A DNA stretch of 15,347 bases from CAG-390 sp045544735. GTDB taxonomy: Bacteria > Bacillota > Clostridia > Oscillospirales > CAG-272. The notes under the pieces were generated by a model. It was not told the origin of the DNA. It ran no database searches and saw only the letters and a list, made by a program, of their open reading frames with translations. The DNA lies in NCBI GenBank assembly GCA_045544735.1, contig JAZPZM010000055.1:1-15347 (forward strand). Direction: 5' to 3'. The position numbers and the translations under genes were made by a program. Below are positions 6,401 through 12,769 of this stretch, piece after piece. Numbering within the stretch: position 1 is the stretch's first letter; the number at the start of each line of letters is the position of its first letter.

Positions 6401-9400
6401 GCCGTATTGGAGCGCATCGTTATTAAAGATGTGTCCCGTGTCAAGCGTAATGCTCTTGTTGTATACCCATGCGTTAACGTCCTTACCCGTATTATTTTCG
6501 TTAGTAACACGGTAGAGTATACCGCCGCCCGCGTTATTGGAGTGGTTGTTAAATACAAGCACACCACCAAGCTCAAAGTCAAAGCTGTAGGGATAAGTCT
6601 TGTAGTTGCCTGAGCCAGTTCGCGACGCGTCTCTATCACCAACGCTGACGGAGTGATCGACGATTATGGCAATACCGCCGCCGCCCGAAGTGGCAGAATT
6701 AGAACCCGTACCTACCATATTGTTGCAAATGATAGTGTTACCGTCCGCATCGCCATCCGCAACATCGGGGTCAAGACGCATCTGCGCCTCGGTAGCCGAA
6801 ACTATGATACCACCACGGCTGTACGTCTTGAACGTTATTGCTCCGCCCTGACCTGCGTTAGTAAAGTTATGCGCAAAGGTCGAGCTGTTGATATCCATAA
6901 CACCCGAACAAAAGATAGCCGCGCCGCTGTCATGTGCAAAGTTGCCAAAGAACACGCTGTCGTTCACCTCAGTACCGGGGTCTGTTACGTAGTACTTTTT
7001 ATACGCCGAGTTTGTAACACCGTTATCCGTATCATAATCATACGTATTATTGATATTGAGATACACCGCTCCGTTACCCATATTGCAGTTGTAAAGGAAG
7101 CTACATTTATCAAACGTAATATTTGCCGCAGCAATACCCGTAGCACGTACGGTTCCCGTATCTGCGACCATACCGCCGCCCTCACGGTTGGAAACCGTGC
7201 AGAGGTTATTCTCAAAGAGGCAGTTGCTAAAGGTCATATTGGGACAAGCAAAGTAGTCATCCATATACATTGCACTACCGTTGTTGTCAGCCGCGCAGTA
7301 CTCAAAGGTAGAGTTGCTGATGGTTATTTTTGCAATACGGCAGTTGGCGTTTATCGCACCGCCGTTTATTGCACCGCCGTAAATTCTGGTGTCAAGAATG
7401 TTGAACCAACTGTTCCACGTTCTGCGCGCCTTGTTTGTGTTGTACGTAGTATTACCCGACTCATATCTCTTCCAAATAGAGTCATTATTGTTAGAAGAAT
7501 TACCGTCATAGCACTGCATCCAGCGGATATCTGCTTGGGCGGTGTTCGTCGTGTCCGATATGCCCCTCATGGTGTAAAGCGCCGAGTTGGTAGCGTTGGT
7601 CGTCGCGCCCGCGGCGATCGTAGTGATGCCAAGCTCGCTAAGCATATTGGTGAAAATACTATTGCCTTCGGCGATGGTGAGTACGTCAGCGGCATTGGTC
7701 AAGATAAAGCTTGCGCCGTCAAGTACGTTGTCGTTTGCATCCATCGGGGGATTAGCTATCTGCCAGCCCGCGCCGCATCCGTAGAAGGAACAATGGTCGA
7801 GCAAAAGCTCATCTATCCTCGTACCGATCTCATACTCTTTATGACCATATAGCTGAACGTTGTACGTGTCAGTTCCCGCGTTAGCCGCCGCACCGCTGGG
7901 GTTATTTTTCTTGTTGTAATAATAACCGCCGAAGTGGAGTGCGCCGCCCGAACGCATAGCATAGCAGTAAGTAAAGGTCGCGCCGGTAAAATCTACTTTT
8001 GCAATGTAAATAAGGCTGGGGTTCTTGTGGAACCACTGTGCATCGGCGTGCGTGTCATCCTGATAAAAGCAAACTGCACCGCCGTCACCCGAAAGCGTAG
8101 CAAAACGGCTGTATCCGGTATAGCCGTAAGAATAGTAAGCAGTATAACAATAGGTGAAATCGCTGTAGCTGAAATCAAGAACGCCCTGAGGACAGTAGAA
8201 GTTCTTACCTACCATTACCGCGCCACCGCGTATAGAACCGCAGTGCGAGAAGCGGGTATTCGTGATAACGACGTTTTTGAACATTCCGTACGTCGCGGAA
8301 TCGGAGTTTCTGCCTTTTCCGTTCGCAGAAGCAGAAGCAAGATAAATTGCGCCTCCGCCGCAAGTAACGTCATTGGCTTCATTATATCTTTTAGATGTAT
8401 CGTCCGGTTTTCCGCCGTTTGTGTTATTAAAATTATTTCTGAGGTCAGCACCGCTTATGATAAGCTGGCACTTAAGGTTAGCATCGGTAGCGTTATATTC
8501 GCCGACCATTCTGATAAGAGGATATGCCTGACCGGGAATGTTAGAAACGTAAGTATTACTATTGTTTATATCCTTTTCGCGCGCAGAAGAATCAAACGCT
8601 TGGAAAGCGGTAGAGCCGGAAAGCACTATCTTTTCGTAGAACCATTCCTTCGTGCCGTCGCCGTTTGCGTCGATCTGAACGGGCTGGTCGTCAACGTAAC
8701 CGTTGCCGTTGAAGTCTCGACCGATGAGAGTAATGTTTCCGCCCGCCTCGGTACGAAGCAAAACCTGATTTATGCAAACGCCGTAAACGGTTTTTCCGCC
8801 AAGAAGTCCATCTGCAAATATAGTAGCATCCAGCTTACTTCCCGCAGCATAAATGTTTGCAGCAGTATCCAAAGCCCAAACAAGCGAAGAAGCATTCTTA
8901 ACAGCCATAGTATTACGCAAAGCGGGTTCATCTTGATTGCTTACCGACGATTTGATATTCGTTGTAAAATAGTAAAGCGTGTTTGCTTCAATGTCAACGT
9001 TGGGGTCGCCAAAATTTGCATGCCCGTCGCTGACGTAATCAACAGTATACGAGGTCGTATATTTTGTCGTGGAATTGGTATACGTAAGCTCAACGCTTGC
9101 CGTAGCACCATCCGCATAGGTAGTAGAATAATAAGGCTTGTTATACTGATTATAATCAGCCTTTTTATCAGCTATCTCATTGCTGGAAACAGCATTATAT
9201 CCGTCCTCTGCAACGTTGGTTATATTACCGCCGTTCAGCGTGATGTTGGAGAGGTTTACTCCGTCGCCGAGATAGAGCGAGCCGTTGTTGATGGCGTTGA
9301 TAAGGTCCTCGTTCGAAAGGATGCCAAAAGCCGTGCCGAGTATTGCGCCGAACGAGCCCAATATCATAGTGAAGCAGACAACTGCCGCTATCACTCCCGT

Positions 9401-9427
9401 TAAAATCTTGCGTTTCGTGTTATTCAT
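3401..9427 (-). CDS. Giant (2008-residue) beta-helix adhesin with Pmp-like repeats and a C-terminal Cna-B-type domain
   Basis: Predicted secreted, largely beta-helical surface protein. Signal-like region 1-35; variable N-domain 36-315, with two Asp-rich loops (DFNGNGYVDD 238-247, DANGDGTKEW 253-262) that resemble calcium sites. Residues 316-900 carry Cys-rich repeats combining GGA[IVL] (357, 401, 449, 494, 684, 689, 861) with FxxN (FENN, FLYN, FFGN, FAHN), the pattern of chlamydial polymorphic membrane proteins. Residues 915-1360 have 13 GGG[IVLMA] turns alternating with MTGGxI-type strands. A non-repetitive globular region (1362-1570) interrupts the helix, which resumes at 1580-1680. Residues 1842-1966 form a prealbumin-like module (LTITKVVTG, GTYEVTEITEWSWRY, FTNKL), then PWLDGNSQKVVN. 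There is no autotransporter barrel, LPXTG or C-terminal membrane segment. The start codon overlaps the previous stop (TAATG) with AGGAGG nine bases upstream. Binding target unknown. Confidence 0.92.
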   Translation of the reverse strand: MNNTKRKILTGVIAAVVCFTMILGSFGAILGTAFGILSNEDLINAINNGSLYLGDGVNLSNITLNGGNITNVAEDGYNAVSSNEIADKKADYNQYNKPYYSTTYADGATASVELTYTNSTTKYTTSYTVDYVSDGHANFGDPNVDIEANTLYYFTTNIKSSVSNQDEPALRNTMAVKNASSLVWALDTAANIYAAGSKLDATIFADGLLGGKTVYGVCINQVLLRTEAGGNITLIGRDFNGNGYVDDQPVQIDANGDGTKEWFYEKIVLSGSTAFQAFDSSAREKDINNSNTYVSNIPGQAYPLIRMVGEYNATDANLKCQLIISGADLRNNFNNTNGGKPDDTSKRYNEANDVTCGGGAIYLASASANGKGRNSDSATYGMFKNVVITNTRFSHCGSIRGGAVMVGKNFYCPQGVLDFSYSDFTYCYTAYYSYGYTGYSRFATLSGDGGAVCFYQDDTHADAQWFHKNPSLIYIAKVDFTGATFTYCYAMRSGGALHFGGYYYNKKNNPSGAAANAGTDTYNVQLYGHKEYEIGTRIDELLLDHCSFYGCGAGWQIANPPMDANDNVLDGASFILTNAADVLTIAEGNSIFTNMLSELGITTIAAGATTNATNSALYTMRGISDTTNTAQADIRWMQCYDGNSSNNNDSIWKRYESGNTTYNTNKARRTWNSWFNILDTRIYGGAINGGAINANCRIAKITISNSTFEYCAADNNGSAMYMDDYFACPNMTFSNCLFENNLCTVSNREGGGMVADTGTVRATGIAAANITFDKCSFLYNCNMGNGAVYLNINNTYDYDTDNGVTNSAYKKYYVTDPGTEVNDSVFFGNFAHDSGAAIFCSGVMDINSSTFAHNFTNAGQGGAITFKTYSRGGIIVSATEAQMRLDPDVADGDADGNTIICNNMVGTGSNSATSGGGGIAIIVDHSVSVGDRDASRTGSGNYKTYPYSFDFELGGVLVFNNHSNNAGGGILYRVTNENNTGKDVNAWVYNKSITLDTGHIFNNDALQYGGGVAVRDEYSLLKDISLATISGANVCGNETGTVGGGIYLYVKNGKIDMTGGNILANVAKENGGGVVIENTPVVNISGGQIGSTEYTYPNVVLTTDASTFTNTGVKIAGGNKAGGVGGGIYILNTASASSFINKNTAVNMTGGLVEGNIATSDGGGLYMVRPNDNTTYGKITFNMSEPGAGAATDGGASAFGFVGNTAVQGGGIYISSGKVDNDTYRYTATINGGAVNKNVTSSYGGGMFITGKSLVQLNGGSVNENESGNNGGGIYINANSEFNMTGGQLSGNKTTAMGGGLYTYNANANVDGGSIASNTAATNGGGACVRGGATLTMSGGNIATNTATSGNGGGIYIDGSGNTTTIKVPSDGITTLNVAVWTEALGTTHKIGNKADTMVSAFKTFLKDDLGYTMSALDLNFEYFDSNDYSGADNAAKNENAVKDMAAKFPNGSLHVIVGGAANIYNTQVPRLGSTPTYDKWYTANISDTAKFQLSSAYHESGSNRTVAPLTVSSPASHGGSYDTYMSKISVLAELFYRFVLNSSTYSATTASTINSKYSHLAPESKTIAGDGSKAVLTAGNIAGNTALAGNGGGVCCENAASVKMNATSATTYPVIDGNTAKNGGGVAVIEGSDLTMQGGYVINNKAVGTSTGQNEGKYSTHLKHSSNGGVGGGIYVANEYKAELNGSLPSDKATFTISLKNDDDVAVNTGIYLNNAQFAADDVFANAYGTQLNVPAFDQMTVKDNAGKPTGWFEDYANGEPRYYVGLRGNKSVTSAALATATSVERYDTASAAGRYTYEAWITEASMVANRAADNTSEPTHYINDENAYVCVTLGAYVVYDGNLTITKVVTGTVDTEQVFVFHVKRLLDQYGNEASDVNLFVTINVNSSGTGSVKISSLPLGTYEVTEITEWSWRYSVTKTAISATQGTVSDTSATANDAIVKFEMLPVDADEGLCNDPKITFTNKLTKTPWLDGNSQKVVNTAAGEAAITKKEVAFANFKREETLI

Positions 9428-10041
9428 TATCCGTTACCTCCTTCGGGCCAGCCGATAGCGTCAAATACCGTTTCGCCCGCGCCATCGCCGTTGTGTACGT
9501 GCTGTACCGCGTATGCTATAAGCTTTACGCTGACGGTACAATCACCGTAATCGTTAGTTATTCCCATATCAAACGACACCTTGGTGAACAACGGAGCTGT
9601 CGTTGCGCCCGCTTCAAGCGGACTTAAATAATACCAGTATCCGTCGCGGTACTCCCAATTCGTCGTATCGTAATCGATATCGGCGTATTCGAAGCCCGTC
9701 TCGGTGGTCACACCGTCGCCGAGCGTCACGGAAATTTTCGAGGACACCCTGACCCACGCGGTGTAGTCACCCGTGTTGACCACCATCGGAATCTTGGAAA
9801 ATGAGTCGCCGGGGGTTGCGTCCGACACGTTCACAAACGGAACTCTGCCGCCGCTTTCATCCTCTGCCTCCTCTATAAGCTCAATTTCGATATTTCCAGC
9901 CGTAATCACGTTAGTAGCAATACCATTAGTGGTGTAAAAGGCGAGCGTGGTGCCGGGAATTATCTCCAGTACAAGCACCAGCATTATGGAAATTGAGATG
10001 ACTCTGCGCTTTAAGCGCGCCCAGTTGATCGTTCTTTTCAT
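9427..10041 (-). CDS. TasA/camelysin-like protein with SipW-type signal peptide
   Basis: A 204-residue protein. A basic N-terminus (residues 1-13) precedes a hydrophobic core ending GTTLA (30-34), followed by FYTTNGIATNVITAGNIEIELIEE, a SipW-cognate arrangement; cleavage is expected after Ala34. The middle has the VNTGDYTAWVRV strand (88-99), preceded by TPGDSF (76-81). The end has YAVQHVHNGDG...FDAIGW (177-198), a version of the A-x-Q ... W closing signature with a His-containing insertion. GGAG lies seven bases upstream of the ATG. Its stop overlaps the start of the giant adhesin by one base, so it heads the four-gene coupled cassette. It follows a 143-base spacer rich in RNA structure. Role inferred: subunit or anchor for the adhesin. 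Confidence 0.87.
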   Translation of the reverse strand: MKRTINWARLKRRVISISIMLVLVLEIIPGTTLAFYTTNGIATNVITAGNIEIELIEEAEDESGGRVPFVNVSDATPGDSFSKIPMVVNTGDYTAWVRVSSKISVTLGDGVTTETGFEYADIDYDTTNWEYRDGYWYYLSPLEAGATTAPLFTKVSFDMGITNDYGDCTVSVKLIAYAVQHVHNGDGAGETVFDAIGWPEGGNG

Positions 10042-10080
10042 CTATTTTCTCCATTTCTAAGATGTACGATGTGAAATATA

Positions 10081-10155
10081 CCCGCAAGGGCATACGCGGA
10101 TATCTCCGACTTGCCGAGATACCCGTGTACGCCCTGCTCCCCGAAGGGAGCAGGG
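10081..10155 (-). other. Chain of three overlapping RNA hairpins
   Basis: In minus-strand order, hairpin A (10155-10132) is a perfect 10-bp stem, CCCTGCTCCC and its complement, closed by a C-TTCG-G tetraloop. Hairpin B has arms 10134-10116 and 10106-10088, 19 positions with a single true mismatch and two G-U pairs in the minus RNA. Hairpin C (10090-10081) is CCC-TTGC-GGG. Neighbouring hairpins share three bases each. No U-tract follows on the minus strand, so this is not a normal terminator. The spacer lies between a TasA-like gene and the adhesin cassette. It may be an mRNA-stability or processing element, or a partial attenuator. Confidence 0.7.
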
Positions 10156-10184
10156 GTTTTCGCGCCATAATCGGTTAGTCGCGA

Positions 10185-11105
10185 TTAGGGGTTGGTGGGC
10201 TGATCGGGATTGATTACGCCGGTTGCGTAGGTAGAGTCATACGCAAGATCCCAAACGGTTACTGCGGTAGCCTTGGGCTGTCCAAACGCTGTATCGAGGT
10301 ACTCGTCAGCAGCAAGGAGTGTGTCGTCAGCCGCAAGCTCTGCATCAACAGCAGTCATACCAGTGGTCTGGGTAGCCTCTGCGCGAACGAGAATGTGAGT
10401 GAAGAACTCTCTTGTAGTGGTGGCGACCGTACTTCCACCTGCAACAGTATTGGTTCTACCAATACTTACATCGCCGGTTTCCTTGATGGTCATCTTCTTT
10501 TCAGCAGGTTTGTTATTCACCGCGTCAGCGTCATCCCAAACGTGATCACCATCACCGTCAAGGAAGATAACGAGTTCGTCCTTGTCTCTTGTTGCGCCCT
10601 CGACTACGTATGCGTCTGCCTTGGGGTTAAGAGTAACGGTCTCAATGGCGGGTGACACGGTGGTTGTTTTATCTGCAAGAGCTTTCTTGTAGATACCCGT
10701 GAATACGCGGTAGTTAAGTCCATCGCCCATCGTTACTTCGTAGATGTTATTCGCATCATTGGGCCACACCCAATCATCGTTCGCCTTGGTAATGGTAAGG
10801 AAACCATCCTCAGCAAAAATGGTAGAGGGAGCAAGCTCCGCAAGAATAGCGATCTGTACGCGGACGTAAGCGTCGTTGCCGGTATCGCTGGTGTTTGCAA
10901 CGGTTACTTCTTTAGTGATAGTCACACCGGGAACGAGATCGGCGTTTTTCTCATCGAATTCTTCGCGAAGTTCGATCTCGATGTTACCGATGGTAAACGT
11001 GTTGTCTGCATAACCTTGGTCGGTGAAGTACGCAAGCGATGCGCTTACTATAGCAACTGCGAGCATTGCTACAACAAGTGCGATTGCAAGAATCTTCTTT
11101 TTCAT
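10185..11105 (-). CDS. TasA/camelysin-like protein with SipW-type signal peptide and an Asp-rich insertion
   Basis: At 306 residues this is the longest TasA-like protein in the array. The signal peptide (1-25) ends ASLA before YFTDQGYADNTFTIG and IEIELREE (42-49). LVPGVTITKEVTVANTSDTGNDAYVRV (57-83) is the diagnostic TasA-family segment. An insertion near 160-220 contains LDGDGDHVWDDAD (182-194), a DxDxDxxxxDD loop resembling calcium-binding EF-hand or dockerin loops. The closing signature is RAEATQ ... TVWDLAY (241-289), and a Pro-rich tail follows. AAAGGA lies eight bases upstream of the ATG. The gene is preceded by an A-rich stretch (about 11123-11146) and followed by the hairpin chain at 10081-10155, compatible with strong, separately stabilised expression as a major subunit (inference). 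Confidence 0.88.
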   Translation of the reverse strand: MKKKILAIALVVAMLAVAIVSASLAYFTDQGYADNTFTIGNIEIELREEFDEKNADLVPGVTITKEVTVANTSDTGNDAYVRVQIAILAELAPSTIFAEDGFLTITKANDDWVWPNDANNIYEVTMGDGLNYRVFTGIYKKALADKTTTVSPAIETVTLNPKADAYVVEGATRDKDELVIFLDGDGDHVWDDADAVNNKPAEKKMTIKETGDVSIGRTNTVAGGSTVATTTREFFTHILVRAEATQTTGMTAVDAELAADDTLLAADEYLDTAFGQPKATAVTVWDLAYDSTYATGVINPDQPTNP

Positions 11106-11167
11106 GTTTCGTGTCCTTTCTTAGTATTTTTTTATTTTTATTTTTTGGCGCGCGAAATGAAATTAAG

Positions 11168-11192
11168 TTTGACTTGCGTTCAAGTCAAGGGG
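11168..11192 (-). repeat. Post-stop stem-loop repeat, copy 1
   Basis: Directly after the TAA of the gene ending at 11193, the minus strand reads CCCC, then TTGACTTG-AACG-CAAGTCAA, a perfect 8-bp stem. 23 of 25 bases match the element at 12745-12769, which also directly follows a TAA. No U-tract follows, so I do not call it a terminator. Confidence 0.7.
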
Positions 11193-11882
11193 TTAGGAGA
11201 TCTTGTCGGCGTCTGCGGAGTGACAGTTGTTCCAGATGGTCTTTGCATCTGCCGCTGCTACCGTCGCTCCGGTAGCATCGTAGGTGGGCTGTGCCTGTGC
11301 AGTGAATGCACCTACTATGATCTGAACACCGCCTGCACCAAAGGTATTAATAAGCTCCTGCTCCGTCCAACCGGAGCTGGGCTTTACCACGTTTCCGTCA
11401 ATAACGTTGAAGGCAGCTGAGTCCACGGTACCGTCAAGAACGGTCTTATAAACGTAAACGTACTTGGTGCCTGCAGTCGTACCAACGTAGGTCCAGTGGT
11501 CAGGCTCAGTAGTAAACGTAAGTGTATCACCACTGGAGGTAAACTTATAACTATCACCCTTGGTAGCATCAGCTCCGGCTGTTCTTACCCAAGCCGTAGA
11601 GGTAGGCTCAAGGTCAAGAACCGCATAGAGAAGAACGCATTTTACGTCAGTTCCATTAGTATCGTGCTTATACTGAACCGTAGGGTTCTTAGTAATATTT
11701 ACGCTGGGAACAATATGCAAATCAAGTTCCGACTCGGTTACCACAGGCTTACCGATGTAAGAGGGATTAAACGTATTCACAAGGTTGCCTGAGTTTGCGG
11801 ACAGATAAGCAAACGTTGCACCCGCTACCACAGTGAACAAAAGCACCATAGCCGTTATATAAAGTATTATTTTCTTCTTCAT
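11193..11882 (-). CDS. TasA-like SipW-type protein, paralogue of the gene at 11912-12604
   Basis: A 229-residue protein. Signal peptide 1-25 ends GATFA before YLSANSGNLVNTFNP, the SipW-cognate form. IVPSVNITKNPTVQY (57-71) corresponds to the VPGxxxxKDPxV segment. Residues 130-190 align almost without gaps to 127-189 of the next upstream gene, sharing VYK-VLDGT, a GWTE motif and FGAGGV. The end is FTAQAQ ... TIWNNC (193-220); the family's NTG motif is not obvious. Two Cys (82, 220) could form a disulphide. Its leader resembles that of its paralogue (GAAAGCGAGG against GAAAGTGAGA). Gene order and similarity indicate tandem duplication followed by considerable divergence. It is separated by 29 bases from the paralogue, so the two are cotranscribed. 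Confidence 0.85.
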   Translation of the reverse strand: MKKKIILYITAMVLLFTVVAGATFAYLSANSGNLVNTFNPSYIGKPVVTESELDLHIVPSVNITKNPTVQYKHDTNGTDVKCVLLYAVLDLEPTSTAWVRTAGADATKGDSYKFTSSGDTLTFTTEPDHWTYVGTTAGTKYVYVYKTVLDGTVDSAAFNVIDGNVVKPSSGWTEQELINTFGAGGVQIIVGAFTAQAQPTYDATGATVAAADAKTIWNNCHSADADKIS

Positions 11883-11911
11883 ATTAAAACCTCGCTTTCA
11901 TCCATTGCACT

Positions 11912-12604
11912 TTACGGAATGTCGTTTGCCGCTGACGATATTGCATTCCATGCCTTCTTAGCATTAGCCACTGTAACGGTACTGGTATTTCCTACAGCAC
12001 CCGTTATATTGGGCTTAGCCTGCGAAACGCTGGCTGAGACGGTAATCTTTACTCCACCAGCTCCAAAAGCAGTAGCCAACTGTGCTTCAGTCCATCCCTC
12101 GCTTACGTTAATCGTGTTGCCATTAATAACCCCAAATTCGCTTGACGCTTTGGTACCATCAAGCACTTTCTTGTAAACAAGCACGTGCTTGTTGCCGGTA
12201 GTTCCTGCCCGACCAACGTAAAGCCAATTCGCAGTGTTGATGGTGAAATCAAGCGTATTCTCGTTGGCATCGGTATACGTGAATTTGTTGCTTGCGTAAG
12301 ACCAAGTAGTACCTGCAAGATCAAGAGTAGCAAAAACAACTATGGTACCCACGTTTGGTGTATTGGAATCGGGGCTATATTTTATCTTAGGGTCCTTGGT
12401 GATCGGAACACCCGGAACAACGGTGAAATCCTTTTTTCCATCGGTAGCGCCTGTTTCAGAAACAGTAATGGAACCAATACGCGTCGGCTCAAAGGTGTTC
12501 GTTATTGGGTCTCCTTCAGCGAACAAGTACGCAAACGTTGCGCCCGTAGCCAAAGCCAGAACGAGAACCATTGCGGTTACGAAAATTATAATTTTCTTGT
12601 TCAT
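11912..12604 (-). CDS. TasA-like SipW-type protein, paralogue of the gene at 11193-11882
   Basis: A 230-residue protein. Signal peptide 1-25 ends GATFA before YLFAEGDPITNTFEP. FTVVPGVPITKDPKIKY (60-76) is the family's conserved PGxxxxKDPxI element. Residues 127-189 (WLYVG ... GGVKITV) are shared with its downstream paralogue. The closing part is ASVSQAK ... KKAWNAI (191-222). There is no Cys in the mature part. The start is supported by GAAAGTGAGA, an extended Shine-Dalgarno with one mismatch. It lies downstream of a 165-base structured spacer (12605-12769), the longest gap in the array, so a separate processing or initiation point here is possible. Function inferred as a filament subunit. 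Confidence 0.85.
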   Translation of the reverse strand: MNKKIIIFVTAMVLVLALATGATFAYLFAEGDPITNTFEPTRIGSITVSETGATDGKKDFTVVPGVPITKDPKIKYSPDSNTPNVGTIVVFATLDLAGTTWSYASNKFTYTDANENTLDFTINTANWLYVGRAGTTGNKHVLVYKKVLDGTKASSEFGVINGNTINVSEGWTEAQLATAFGAGGVKITVSASVSQAKPNITGAVGNTSTVTVANAKKAWNAISSAANDIP

Positions 12605-12769
12605 TATAAAGTCTCACTTTCGTATGTTTTCCGTATACGGAGGTCGACCGAGAAGCAAAGCCGTATCGACTTACTACAAGCCGACCTTGCGATGTAACCG
12701 TATACGAACATATAACGGGTTTTATGCCCGTCAAAATCAATTTTTTTGACTTGCGTTAAAGCCAAGGGG
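12605..12769 (-). other. 165-base structured spacer
   Basis: The space between two TasA-like genes holds no ORF I accept. It contains the palindrome CCGTATACGG (12631-12640). CGTATACGGAGGTCG (12632-12646) pairs with CGACCT (12682-12687) and CCGTATACG (12698-12706) across a 10-base bulge. Next come a small ACGGG/CCCGT hairpin (12715-12731) and the post-stop stem-loop (12745-12769). A weak promoter-like pair on the minus strand (TTGACG near 12734-12729, then TATGTT after 16 bases) is possible but poor. Confidence 0.55.
12745..12769 (-). repeat. Post-stop stem-loop repeat, copy 2
   Basis: Immediately after the TAA of the gene ending at 12770 the minus strand reads CCCC, then TTGGCTT, loop TAACGC, AAGTCAA, a 7-bp stem with one G-U pair. 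It differs from 11168-11192 at two of 25 bases. One change turns a pair into G-U and so keeps the stem; the other opens one pair next to the loop. An A-run, not a U-run, follows on the minus strand. Confidence 0.7.

Noticed and set aside
4400..6700. Possible CRISPR or tandem DNA repeats, because of the repeated plus-strand CCGCCGCC motifs
   Set aside because: The motif encodes the recurrent Gly-Gly-Gly turns of the beta-helix at irregular intervals; there are no constant repeat-spacer lengths.
5261..9403. Long plus-strand open frames (450, 399 and 489 codons) opposite the adhesin gene
   Set aside because: They lie wholly antisense to the coherent repeat protein, have no ribosome binding sites I can see, and their translations are low-complexity mirror products of the Gly/Asn/Thr-rich coding strand.
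3401..9427. Autotransporter interpretation of the adhesin from its Pmp-like repeats
   Set aside because: The C-terminus is a prealbumin-like module with a soluble tail, not a beta-barrel, and the genomic context is Gram-positive.
10132..10160. UUCG hairpin followed by GTTTT on the plus strand as a plus-strand terminator
   Set aside because: No plus-strand gene precedes it and the T-run is only four bases, so a role in the minus transcript is more plausible.
9926..10168. Minus-strand 80-codon frame covering the hairpin region 10081-10155
   Set aside because: It overlaps the start of the 9427-10041 gene in another frame, and its sequence is dictated by the hairpins; RNA structure explains it better.
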